From positions 434,001 to 498,000 of the forward strand of contig NZ_JAMQGO010000001.1 of NCBI RefSeq assembly GCF_023703375.1: a stretch of 64,000 bases of DNA, given 5' to 3'. A program made the position numbers and the translations under genes. The notes under the pieces were generated by a model. The model was given only the letters and a program-made list of their open reading frames with translations, ran no database searches and was not told the DNA's origin. This document shows positions 56,239 through 64,000 of the stretch, in pieces. The DNA is from Lutimaribacter degradans. GTDB lineage: Bacteria > Pseudomonadota > Alphaproteobacteria > Rhodobacterales > Rhodobacteraceae. Positions within the stretch are counted from its first letter, which is position 1. Each line of letters opens with the position of its first letter.

Positions 56239-57113
56239 GACCGGTCAGGGGCTTGTTTTCCGAATGTTTCGCGATACCAGACATAAATACCCGCCACCAC
56301 GATCAACAGGGCGCCAAGGATTGTCCAGAGATCGGGAAACTCGTCAAAGAACAAGATACCCCAGATCGTTGCGAACAACAGGCCGGCATAGGCAAACGGC
56401 GCCAGCATGCTGGCCTCGCCAAGCCCCAACGCCTTGATCAGGCACAGTTGCGACAAGGTGCCGAAAAGCGCCAGCATCGCCATCAGGCGCCATCCGGCGG
56501 GGCCGGGCGATTGCCAGTAAAAGGGCACGATGACGCTGAAGATGACCGCCCCGAACAGCGCCGTGTATAACAGCGAGGTCCACGGGCTTTCGTTGCGGCC
56601 GACAAAGCGCGTGGTGATGTTGTAGGCTGAATAACTGACCGCGGCCACCAACGGCAGGATCGCGTAGGGGGAAAACACGTCCGATCCGGGGCGGATGATG
56701 ATCAGCGCCCCCACCAGCGATACGGCGATGCCGACGGCGCGCCGCATTCCGATCTTTTCGTTCAGAAACAGGGCCGCCCCAAGGGTTATCAGAACCGGGT
56801 TGATATCCATGATCGCCGTGGCTTCGGCCAGGCCGATATTGGCCACGCCGAAGAAAAAGAAAGTGGTACCGAACATCAGGAAAACCGAACGCGCCAGTTG
56901 CAGCCACGGGTAGCGTGTGCGCGCCACGGTGGCCAGGCGCGGCGCCACCAGGATCAGAACCACCGTCGCCTGGCCCGCGTACCGCGCCCATATCGCCGGA
57001 ACCGGCCCGGTATGGCGGGCCAGTTCCTTGGCGGTGGCATCCATCGCCGAGAAAAAGAAAATCGCGGTGATCATCAGCGCGATGGCCTGACCGTTCGGGC
57101 CGATCCGTGTCAT
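56235..57113 (-). CDS. EamA/DMT family transporter
   Basis: The 292-residue protein has ten hydrophobic segments in two EamA repeats (ALMITAIFFFSAMDATAKELA, then LLYTALFGAVIFSVIVPFYW). It belongs to the drug/metabolite transporter superfamily; the substrate is unknown. The ATG start lacks a clear ribosome binding site and a GTG twelve codons upstream is an alternative. It overlaps the acyltransferase gene by 4 nt. Confidence 0.85.
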   Translation of the reverse strand: MTRIGPNGQAIALMITAIFFFSAMDATAKELARHTGPVPAIWARYAGQATVVLILVAPRLATVARTRYPWLQLARSVFLMFGTTFFFFGVANIGLAEATAIMDINPVLITLGAALFLNEKIGMRRAVGIAVSLVGALIIIRPGSDVFSPYAILPLVAAVSYSAYNITTRFVGRNESPWTSLLYTALFGAVIFSVIVPFYWQSPGPAGWRLMAMLALFGTLSQLCLIKALGLGEASMLAPFAYAGLLFATIWGILFFDEFPDLWTILGALLIVVAGIYVWYRETFGKQAPDRS

Positions 57114-57190
57114 CGCGCGCTGGATTGAATTGTTGGCGTCATGCCCCACGCTTTACGGGGCCGGGCCGGGGCTGTCCAGCCGGTGGGCTG

Positions 57191-58258
57191 TCAGCTCTCT
57201 TCCTCTTCCTCGGAGGCGAGCAAGGTGATTTCACCGGCATCTTCAAGGCGGCGGATGGTGGCGATGACGGCGTTTTGTGCCTCTTCTCCGGGTTTTTGCC
57301 TGACAGGGGGCAGCTCGGCCATCTCGTCTCGCAGGCCGTCGGCCATGCGTTTCGATATATTTTCCAGCAAATGCGCGGCCGCGGCCTGGTTCGGGCCGTC
57401 AAGGTCGGTCGAAAAACGCAGCGCGGTCAGCAAGATGGGCTGGTCGACGCTGCGCAGGATACCGGGCACATCGATGGGGGCAACGCGCTGCGGGATGTCG
57501 GGAAAGGTAAAGATGACCTTGCGCACCTGGTCTGCAAAGGCGCTGTCATCCTGGGCCAATCCATCCAGCAGCGCATCGCGCGTGGCGGCGGGCGACAGGT
57601 TCAGGATCGCGCCGATGCGCCGCTCGGGCGAAAGGCCGAACGCCTTTTCCGGCGTGTCGTCAAGCTGCGTGGCCAGCGACAGGCCGATGCGGTAGACGGC
57701 GTCGGGCGTGACCGCCTCGGTTTGCGAAATCGCGAAGGTCAGCAGCCGCGCACGGTCGCCCGGCAGGGTGCCCAGCAGTTCGGCCGCCTTCGGCGTGTCG
57801 AGCTTGGACAGAACGACCGCCGCAACCTCGGTCGCTTCGCGGTCGATCAGGTCTTGGATCTGCGCGACGTCCAGCGCGCGGATCCGGTCCCAGGGATCGC
57901 CCAATTGGCGCACCCCGGCCTCGCGCCGCAACCGCGCGGCGGTCTGGTCGCTGATCTTGCCGTCAAGCTCGCTCAGCGCGCCAAGCAGGCCGCGCGGAAA
58001 GCTCAACCCGATCTGTTCAAGCTCGTCGGCGAACTCCGCGATTACATCGGCCAGCGTCTTGCGGTCGATCACGCGCATCCGCCCCAATTGCTGGGTCAGC
58101 GCGGCTTGCAGGTCGTCGGGCAAACCGGACAAGGTAAGGGGCGCGCCTTCGCTGAGAAGGAAACGCACCACGATGGCCGCCTTCTGGCGGCGGGTCAGGT
58201 GCGGCGCCCGCCGTTCAGGGCCGGGCGCCGCTGTCTTGAAAGGCGTCAACTGGGTCAT
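57191..58258 (-). CDS. FliG-like flagellar motor switch protein
   Basis: The 355-residue protein matches FliG over its whole length: LTRRQKAAIVVRFLLSEG near the start, VAAVVLSKLDTPKAAELLGTLP in the middle, RRIGAILNLSPAATRDALL, and the C-terminal domain with VIFTFPDIPQRVAPIDVPGI and LRDEMAELPPVR. The EHPQ motif is replaced by EATE (141-144). No other flagellar gene lies in the window, so it is either a stray FliG or an adapted homologue. It ends with an acidic tail. Confidence 0.8.
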   Translation of the reverse strand: MTQLTPFKTAAPGPERRAPHLTRRQKAAIVVRFLLSEGAPLTLSGLPDDLQAALTQQLGRMRVIDRKTLADVIAEFADELEQIGLSFPRGLLGALSELDGKISDQTAARLRREAGVRQLGDPWDRIRALDVAQIQDLIDREATEVAAVVLSKLDTPKAAELLGTLPGDRARLLTFAISQTEAVTPDAVYRIGLSLATQLDDTPEKAFGLSPERRIGAILNLSPAATRDALLDGLAQDDSAFADQVRKVIFTFPDIPQRVAPIDVPGILRSVDQPILLTALRFSTDLDGPNQAAAAHLLENISKRMADGLRDEMAELPPVRQKPGEEAQNAVIATIRRLEDAGEITLLASEEEEES

Positions 58259-58329
58259 GCCTGTCCCTAACTGGCTGTGGGGGCCAGTTAAGCGTGCAGG
58301 CGTAAAGAAACCCTTGTCGCGTTCTCAGA

Positions 58330-58488
58330 TCAGCTGTTGACCTGGGACACGCAGGCTTGGCTTGCGCTGTCCCATACGGTGCCTTCGGCGCAGGACATAG
58401 CCTGGTGCGTCTTGTCGGAGCACATGGCCGAGGCCAGCGCCGGCGCGGTGATCAGGGCCAGTGCGGCAAGGGTGGTCTTGATCTTCAT
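58330..58488 (-). CDS. Small secreted cysteine-containing protein
   Basis: The 52-residue product has a signal peptide (KIKTTLAALALITAPALASA) and a short mature part with three Cys (MCSDKTH, MSCAEGT, QACVSQ). The AMSCAEGTVWD segment resembles small periplasmic proteins in Rhodobacteraceae, with a loose likeness to the chitin-binding CxxG pattern. AGGAGA lies before the ATG. The role is unknown. Confidence 0.75.
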   Translation of the reverse strand: MKIKTTLAALALITAPALASAMCSDKTHQAMSCAEGTVWDSASQACVSQVNS

Positions 58489-58631
58489 GGGTTCTCTCCT
58501 GTTGGCTTTTGCAACGGGAAAGAGAGTAGCACGGGTTTCCCCCGCGTCAAAACATGCGCCGGGCGCTTGCCGATTTTCGGCGCAACTTTCGTGCCGAAAG
58601 GGCCGGGTCGGCCCGGCAAGCGCCCGTCAAT

Positions 58632-59939
58632 TCAGCACTCGCCGAACACGCGGGTAAAGATCGTGTCGACATGCTTGGTGTGATAGCCAAGGTCGAATTT
58701 CTCTTCGATCTCGGCGGGCGACAGCGCGGCGGTCACCTCGTCATCGGCCAGCAACTCGGTCTTGAAATCCTTCCCGTCTTCCCAGACCTTCATCGCGTTG
58801 CGCTGCACCAGCCGATAAGCATCTTCGCGGCTGACGCCCGCTTGCGTCAGCGCCAGCAAGACCCGCTGGCTCATCACCAGCCCACGGAACTTGTTCATGT
58901 TGGCCAGCATGTTGTCGGGATAGACCACCAGCTTGTCGATCACCTGCGTCAGGCGCGTCAGCGCGAAATCCAGCGTCACGGTGGTGTCGGGCCCGATGCC
59001 CCGCTCGACCGAACTGTGCGAGATGTCGCGCTCATGCCAGAGGGCCACGTTCTCCATCGCCGGAATAACCGACATGCGCACCAGCCGTGCAAGGCCGGTC
59101 AGGTTCTCGGTCAGCACGGGGTTGCGCTTGTGGGGCATGGCCGAACTGCCTTTCTGCCCTTTGGAGAAGAATTCCTCGGCCTCCAGCACCTCGGTGCGTT
59201 GCATGTGGCGAATCTCGATCGCGATATTTTCGATGCTGCTGGCGATCACGCCGAGCGTGGCAAAGAACATGGCGTGCCGGTCGCGCGGGATGACCTGGGT
59301 GCTGACGGGTTCGGGTTTGAGCCCCATCATCGAGCAGACATGCGCCTCGACCTGGGGGTCGATATTGGCGAAGGTGCCGACCGCGCCGGAAATCGCACCC
59401 GAGGCGATCTCTTCGCGCGCCAATTGAAGGCGCAGGCGGTTGCGGTCCATCTCGGCGTAAAAGCGCGCAAAGGTCAGCCCCATGGTGGTGGGTTCGGCAT
59501 GAATACCGTGGCTGCGCCCGATGCGCAGGGTCATCTTGTGCTCGAACGCGCGGCGCTTGAGCGCGTCAAGAAGATCATCCATATCGGCCAGCAGGATGTC
59601 GGCGGCGCGCGTGAGCTGGATGTTGTAGGTGGTGTCCAGCACATCCGAGCTGGTCATGCCCTGGTGCACGAACCGCGCCTGGTCATTGCCGATGATCTCG
59701 GCCAGGTGGGTGAGAAAGGCGATCACGTCATGCTTGGTCACGGCCTCGATCTCGTCGATGCGCGCCACGTCGAACTCGACATCCTTGGCCTTCCAGACGG
59801 CTTCGGCGTTTTCCTTGGGGATCACGCCCAGCTCGGCCTGCGCGTCGCAGGCGTGGGCCTCGATCTCGTACCAGATACGAAACTTGGTGGCGGGCTCCCA
59901 GATGGCAACCATGTCGGGGCGGGAATAGCGGGGGATCAT
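58632..59939 (-). CDS. purB: Adenylosuccinate lyase
   Basis: The 435-residue enzyme cleaves SAICAR and adenylosuccinate in purine synthesis. The signature is GSSAMPHKRNP; TSSDVLDTTYNIQ and SHGIHAEPTTMG hold catalytic residues. The start MIPRYSRPDMVAIWE is the family N-terminus. Length is standard. Confidence 0.96.
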   Translation of the reverse strand: MIPRYSRPDMVAIWEPATKFRIWYEIEAHACDAQAELGVIPKENAEAVWKAKDVEFDVARIDEIEAVTKHDVIAFLTHLAEIIGNDQARFVHQGMTSSDVLDTTYNIQLTRAADILLADMDDLLDALKRRAFEHKMTLRIGRSHGIHAEPTTMGLTFARFYAEMDRNRLRLQLAREEIASGAISGAVGTFANIDPQVEAHVCSMMGLKPEPVSTQVIPRDRHAMFFATLGVIASSIENIAIEIRHMQRTEVLEAEEFFSKGQKGSSAMPHKRNPVLTENLTGLARLVRMSVIPAMENVALWHERDISHSSVERGIGPDTTVTLDFALTRLTQVIDKLVVYPDNMLANMNKFRGLVMSQRVLLALTQAGVSREDAYRLVQRNAMKVWEDGKDFKTELLADDEVTAALSPAEIEEKFDLGYHTKHVDTIFTRVFGEC

Positions 59940-60086
59940 GTGCAGCGGCCTTTGCTTGGACGTTTCATGCGTGTGCGTCATAACGCCCGGCCCGCGCGGG
60001 CACAAGCCAACAAGGCGGTCTGCCGCCGATATCGCCGTTGCCCAAACTGCCGTTTGCACCGGGCAGACAGGCCGGACCGCGCCGCG

Positions 60087-61298
60087 TCAGGCCAGTTCGG
60101 TCTTGACGGACGAGGCGCGTTCGAGCGTGCGGTGCACCGGGCACCGATCGGCGATTTCCAGCAGCCTTGCGCGTTGGTCCTTGTCCAGCTCGCCGTCAAG
60201 CCTGATGCGCCGGGTAAAGCGGTCGACCTTGTCGCCCGTGGCACCGCCCGCGTCTTGCGCGTGTACCTTGTCATGGCTGACATCCACCGAGACATGCTCC
60301 AACGGCCAGCCCTTGCGGCGCGCATACATGCGGATCGTCATGGAGGTGCAGGCCGCAAGGCCCGCGGCCATGAAGCCGTAGGGCGACATGCCCCGGTTGG
60401 TGCCGCCATAGGCCACCGGCTCATCGGCCAGGGCGTGGTGATGCGGGCCGGATTGGATGTCTTGCAAAAAGCCGTTCGCGTCGGCCTCGGAGGCGCGCAC
60501 GATCCCTTCGGGCGCACCCGGTGGCGGGGTGGGCGCGCGCAGGTTCAGGTATTTCCCGGACCAGGCCGCGATCACGCCGGCGGCATACTCGGCATCCTCG
60601 GCCCGGGTGATCAGGTGGTCGGCATCATCCAGCGTGACAAAGCTCTTGGGGTGTTTCTTTGCGGAGAAGATGGCCGTGGCATTGTCGACGCCCACCACGG
60701 CGTCGCGCGGGGCGTGCATCACCAAAAGCGCCGCGCGCATCCCTGCCAGCGCCTGGTCGAGCGGCCCGGCGCGTACGTCTTCGATGAATTCGCGGCCGAT
60801 ACAGAACTTTCGCCCGCCCAGATCGACCTCGGCGGCGCCCTGTTCGGCAATCCGGGGCAGGGCGTCGGAGAAATTATGGGTTACGTGGGCCGGATCATGC
60901 GGCGCGCCCAGCGTCACAACCGCCTTTACGCTGTCGATCTGGCTGGCCGCGCGGATCACCGCAGCTCCGCCCAGCGAATGACCGATCAGCAGCCCAGGTG
61001 CCATGCCGCGCCCTTCAAGGTAATTGGCCGCCCGCAACAGGTCGTCGATATTCGAGCTGAACGAGGTATTGGCGAATTCACCCTCGGAATGGCCCAGCCC
61101 GGTGAAATCGAACCGCAATACCGCGATCCCCATGGCCGCAAGGCGCGTGGCGATGCGACGTGCGGCCACGATATCCTTGCCGCAGGTGAAGCAATGGGCA
61201 AATAGCGCGGTGGCAAGGTGCGGCCCATCGGGCATGTCCAGCCGCGCTGCAAGGTCGTGCCCGCCATGACCTTCGAAATTGATACGTTCTGTCGTCAT
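60087..61298 (-). CDS. Alpha/beta hydrolase fused to OsmC-like domain
   Basis: The 403-residue protein has a hydrolase domain with nucleophile Ser108 (LLIGHSLGGAAV) and FAHCFTCGKD, followed from about residue 270 by an OsmC-type domain. The two redox Cys are Cys317 (AACTSMT) and Cys386 (DRCPVHRTL). OsmC proteins reduce organic peroxides with paired cysteines. The fusion is known in several bacteria, but the joint substrate is not established. It is likely cytoplasmic and involved in peroxide defence. Confidence 0.88.
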   Translation of the reverse strand: MTTERINFEGHGGHDLAARLDMPDGPHLATALFAHCFTCGKDIVAARRIATRLAAMGIAVLRFDFTGLGHSEGEFANTSFSSNIDDLLRAANYLEGRGMAPGLLIGHSLGGAAVIRAASQIDSVKAVVTLGAPHDPAHVTHNFSDALPRIAEQGAAEVDLGGRKFCIGREFIEDVRAGPLDQALAGMRAALLVMHAPRDAVVGVDNATAIFSAKKHPKSFVTLDDADHLITRAEDAEYAAGVIAAWSGKYLNLRAPTPPPGAPEGIVRASEADANGFLQDIQSGPHHHALADEPVAYGGTNRGMSPYGFMAAGLAACTSMTIRMYARRKGWPLEHVSVDVSHDKVHAQDAGGATGDKVDRFTRRIRLDGELDKDQRARLLEIADRCPVHRTLERASSVKTELA

Positions 61299-61483
61299 GC
61301 CTGACCCCTGTGATTGCATCCACGCGGTCAACCTGCGGTGCGGACCAATGGCGCGCAACCCATGTGTCAGCCGCGTCACGCCATGGTGAGCCGGAATGAT
61401 CACCCGTTGCGCGCCGGGCGCTTGGCAAGAATTGGAACAAGCTGGGTCTTTCACTTGCCTTGGTGGGGCGCTATCCATTTGAC

Positions 61484-62209
61484 ATGATCCTGAATAGCCA
61501 TATCCCCCATGAAATGCCGCCCAAGCCCTTGCCGGGCGTGGCGCCGCTTTCCCCCGATGAGTGGATCATCGTGGACGATGCATTCGATGCGCAGATGGCC
61601 GAGCGGGCGCGCCTGTTGCGCACGCGCCGCGCCGAGGTTCTGGCCCTCGATGACAGCGCAAGGCCGGCGGCGGATGAACTGCTTGAGGTGGTGCTGGGCC
61701 TGTTGGCGGCGCGCGCCGATTATACCGTCGGCGCCAGCCGGGTGACCCGGCCCGACGGTGTCGAGGTGCCGATCAACCGGGCCGATCCGCTTGGCACGCT
61801 GGGGATGTTGGTGCAGCAGGATTTCTGCCTGATGCAAAAGCCGGAAGGCCAGGACGAGCACCTCTTGACCGGCGCGGTTCTGTGCTTTCCCTCAAGCTGG
61901 AAACTGTCCGAGAAATTCATGCGCCCCCTCGTCGCGATACACCAGCCCGTGGCGGTCTATGACGACAATATCGCGCGCCGGGTGCAGCGGCTGTTCGATG
62001 GTATCCGCCCGGGGCGGCCGCTTTGGCGGTGCAACGCGCTGAATTACGATGATCCCGCCCTGTTCCAGCCGCGCAGCGCCAATGACCGCCGCGCCGAACG
62101 GCACAGCGCTGACGCGAAATTCCTGCGCAGCGAAAGGCAAAGCCTTTGGCGCCTGGACGAAACGCGCGCGGTGGTGTTCGGCATCCATACGATCGTGGTC
62201 GCGCGATAG
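61484..62209 (+). CDS. DUF3445 family protein (heme-dependent N-demethylase-like)
   Basis: The 241-residue protein matches DUF3445: LPGVAPLSPDEWIIVDDAFDAQM at the N-terminus, QQDFCLMQKPEGQDEHLLTGAVLCFPSSWKL and HTIVVAR at the end. Related proteins include the alpha subunit of a heme-dependent oxidative N-demethylase. The start MILNSHIPHEMP agrees with family starts. No partner subunit lies next to it. The 185 bp upstream are shared with the divergent hydrolase gene. Confidence 0.85.
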   Translation: MILNSHIPHEMPPKPLPGVAPLSPDEWIIVDDAFDAQMAERARLLRTRRAEVLALDDSARPAADELLEVVLGLLAARADYTVGASRVTRPDGVEVPINRADPLGTLGMLVQQDFCLMQKPEGQDEHLLTGAVLCFPSSWKLSEKFMRPLVAIHQPVAVYDDNIARRVQRLFDGIRPGRPLWRCNALNYDDPALFQPRSANDRRAERHSADAKFLRSERQSLWRLDETRAVVFGIHTIVVAR

Positions 62210-62260
62210 CGGGGCGCCTGGTGCGGCGCCAAAGCCTTGAGCGGGGCAGGGCAGCTGGGC

Positions 62261-63052
62261 CTAGCCGTCGATCTGCGCGCCCATGATGGCCAGCGATTCC
62301 TGGTAGACCGAGGCGGCGTTCCATTCCTTCAGCACACGGTAATTATGCGTGCCCTTGTGATAGGGTTGCCCGGGCTGCCAGCCTTTCTGACGCAGGTAAT
62401 GCGCGGTCGAGGCAAGCGCATCGGACTGATCGTAGAAATCGACACGGCCATCGCCATTGGCATCGACCCCGTATTTCAGCGCGTTGCCCGGCAGAAACTG
62501 GGTGTGGCCCAGTTCGCCATGCTTGGCGCCGCGTGTCGTCGCGGTGATCGACCCTTTGTCGACCAGTTGCAGCGCACCAAGCGCGTGCGGGATGAAGAAA
62601 TCCGAGCGGCGGCAATCATAGGCCAGCGTCACGATGGCCGACACGACCGCGCTATCGCCCATGAAGCCCCCGAACCCGGTTTCCATGCCGTGAATGGCGA
62701 TGATCACGCCCGCCGGCACGCCGAACCGTTTTTCCAGCGCGTCGTAGAAACGGGCGTCGCGCGCCTTGCGTTGACGGCCCTGCCTGACGATCGTCGCCGC
62801 GCCGCGGATCTGCATGAACTTTTCCAGGCTGTAGCGAAAACTTTTCTGGTTGCGATCGGCCGCGATGGTTCCGGTGGCATACCGTGCGCTGGCCAGTGCC
62901 TGCAGCCCGCGTTGCCCGACGCCCGCGCGTTGCGCGGTCGTGGCAAAGTCAGCCTTCCAGGCGTCGAACCCGGCCGCGCTGTTGCCACAGGGCGCGGCTG
63001 CCGCGGGCAATGACAAGCCGACCAGGAATAGTGAAAACAAAAATCGGCGCAT
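62261..63052 (-). CDS. Lytic murein transglycosylase (MltB type)
   Basis: The 263-residue protein has a signal peptide (FLFSLFLVGLSLPAAAA) and a transglycosylase domain with catalytic Glu124 in AIHGMETGFGGFMGD; ALGALQLVDKG and GHTQFLPGNALKYGVDANGDG are MltB-like. It cleaves glycan strands in the periplasm to make anhydromuropeptides. It lacks the C-terminal peptidoglycan-binding domain of some relatives. Confidence 0.9.
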   Translation of the reverse strand: MRRFLFSLFLVGLSLPAAAAPCGNSAAGFDAWKADFATTAQRAGVGQRGLQALASARYATGTIAADRNQKSFRYSLEKFMQIRGAATIVRQGRQRKARDARFYDALEKRFGVPAGVIIAIHGMETGFGGFMGDSAVVSAIVTLAYDCRRSDFFIPHALGALQLVDKGSITATTRGAKHGELGHTQFLPGNALKYGVDANGDGRVDFYDQSDALASTAHYLRQKGWQPGQPYHKGTHNYRVLKEWNAASVYQESLAIMGAQIDG

Positions 63053-63143
63053 GTGGAAAAACCCTTGTGCAAAAGGAAAATGGCAACTGACCTTGCAAGG
63101 GTAGCGCCAATCCCGCTTTCACGCAAAGATGTTCGGTCGGCCG

Positions 63144-64000
63144 CTAACGCTCCAGCGACATGCGCAGCATTTCTGACTGTGAGTCGATCCAGCTTGCGGC
63201 GCCGTGGCTGATGGCAAGGAACGCGGCAATGCCGAAAATCACCACCAGCCCGTTGGGCGACAGCGCCAGGCCAACCGCCTTGTTCAACAGGTTGTCGCCG
63301 GGCCGGGGGGGCGACGAACGGGCCTTTGGCCCTTGCGGTCGCAGGGCCTGTGCCGAAAGGGGGCGGGCGCGCAATGCGCTGTCATCCGGCGGCGCGCCCA
63401 GCCCGATCAGGATGCGGCCCTTCTCGGCGCCAGTGTCGGGTGGGCTGTGGCGCAGGTGGATGGGGCCGGCCTGCGGATCGTGCAGAACCGTGCCATCGTG
63501 CAACGGGGCCAGGCCCGCGGCGTGATCGCGCAAAAGCCGCGCGGCCAAAGCGAACCCGTCGGCCAGCGCCAAGGTCGAAGGGGCCAGCACCAGCGGCTTT
63601 TCGCAAAACCGTTCGGCCCCCTGCAGAACAAGCCCCAGCGGCGGCAGGATGCCCGCCACCACGGGCACGTCGGGCGCGGCGATGGGCAGCGGCGCAAGGC
63701 ACAGGGGCAGGGGCAGGGCCATGTCGCGGGTTTGCGCGATCTCGTCGGGCGTGAACAACATGCGGGACAGGCCCATATGCACCGCTGCGGGCGGGCAGGT
63801 TTCGCTCAACGCCAGAAGGGCGCGGTGCAGCAACAGCAGTTGCAAATGCCACGGCAGCGGGTCCGCGGGCGCGGCCGCAGGGGCGACACGCAGCACGATA
63901 TGCTGGCCATGGGCTGCAACATCGGCGGCCAGTTGCGGCGATTTCACGGCCAGGTAGGGCGCGTCCAGCGCCTCGGACAGGGCCTCGGGCGGGCAGGGGT
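63144..64000 (-). CDS. Unknown protein with C-terminal membrane segment, truncated
   Basis: The frame stays open past the window end, so the N-terminus is missing. The visible 280 or so residues are Ala/Pro/Leu-rich, with HLQLLLLHRALLALSE and GRILIGLGAPPDDSAL, and a membrane segment near the C-terminus (GLVVIFGIAAFLAISHGA). I recognise no family. It follows the lytic transglycosylase region on the same strand. Confidence 0.6.
   Translation of the reverse strand, partial: PCPPEALSEALDAPYLAVKSPQLAADVAAHGQHIVLRVAPAAAPADPLPWHLQLLLLHRALLALSETCPPAAVHMGLSRMLFTPDEIAQTRDMALPLPLCLAPLPIAAPDVPVVAGILPPLGLVLQGAERFCEKPLVLAPSTLALADGFALAARLLRDHAAGLAPLHDGTVLHDPQAGPIHLRHSPPDTGAEKGRILIGLGAPPDDSALRARPLSAQALRPQGPKARSSPPRPGDNLLNKAVGLALSPNGLVVIFGIAAFLAISHGAASWIDSQSEMLRMSLER

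Noticed and set aside
58554..61205. Long open frame antisense to purB and the hydrolase-OsmC gene
   Set aside because: Both minus-strand genes have complete catalytic motifs; the plus-strand product has none.

Overview
The window is a gene-dense, GC-rich alphaproteobacterial chromosome segment. Gene content and order point to Rhodobacteraceae, probably the Roseobacter group: tatABC facing a surE-pcm-nlpD run, radA-cvpA-purF, dnaB-pyrE-pyrC, the dctBD pair, ccmABCDG and a Mo-hydroxylase cluster. I saw no tRNA, rRNA, CRISPR array, transposase, integrase or phage gene. This is chromosomal backbone with a few accessory islands.

Layout. 0-3.2 kb: the end of a TRAP transporter large permease, then an arginine-to-proline module (arginase, ornithine cyclodeaminase) divergent from an Lrp/AsnC regulator. 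3.2-6.4 kb: a Hint-domain protein, an SDR lacking the usual catalytic motif and an orphan ABC ATPase. 6.6-9.0 kb: tatABC plus a DUF815 ATPase. 9.2-13.0 kb (minus): surE, pcm, nlpD-like lipoprotein, an SDR and a small PilP-like protein. 13.1-22.6 kb (minus): purF, cvpA, radA, pqiA-like, a membrane protein, mlaF, mlaE, alr, a DUF1194 protein and dnaB. A perfect DnaA box lies upstream of dnaB. 22.8-24.6 kb: pyrE and pyrC.

24.6-30.9 kb (minus) is a surface-glycan type island. It has three paralogous family-2-like glycosyltransferases, one fused to a degenerate sulfotransferase-like N-terminus, an intact small sulfotransferase, and an alpha/beta-hydrolase-like protein without its nucleophile.

31.0-41.2 kb is a molybdenum hydroxylase island. 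It holds a MoxR ATPase and CoxE-type vWA protein, a methyltransferase, a split YeeE/YedE sulfur transporter, an XdhC-type maturation factor, a molybdopterin-binding protein, and coxS-coxL-coxM. The large subunit carries AYRGAGR, the form II signature, so the true substrate is uncertain.

41.7-51.5 kb: a methyltransferase, infC (apparently starting at AUA), an Ala/Asp/Glu-repeat membrane protein, ferredoxin-NADP reductase, a second Lrp/AsnC regulator, dctB, a dctD-type regulator that lacks the Walker A lysine and GAFTGA loop, and the cytochrome c maturation operon ccmABCDG. 51.6-64 kb: aconitase, a DUF1223 protein, a lipid A type acyltransferase, an EamA transporter, an orphan FliG-like protein, a 52-residue secreted cysteine protein, purB, an alpha/beta hydrolase-OsmC fusion, a DUF3445 protein, a lytic transglycosylase and a gene cut by the window end.

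Gene starts were chosen from ribosome binding sites, overlaps with neighbours and known family N-termini. Functions are inferred from motifs recalled by eye; no database search was run.
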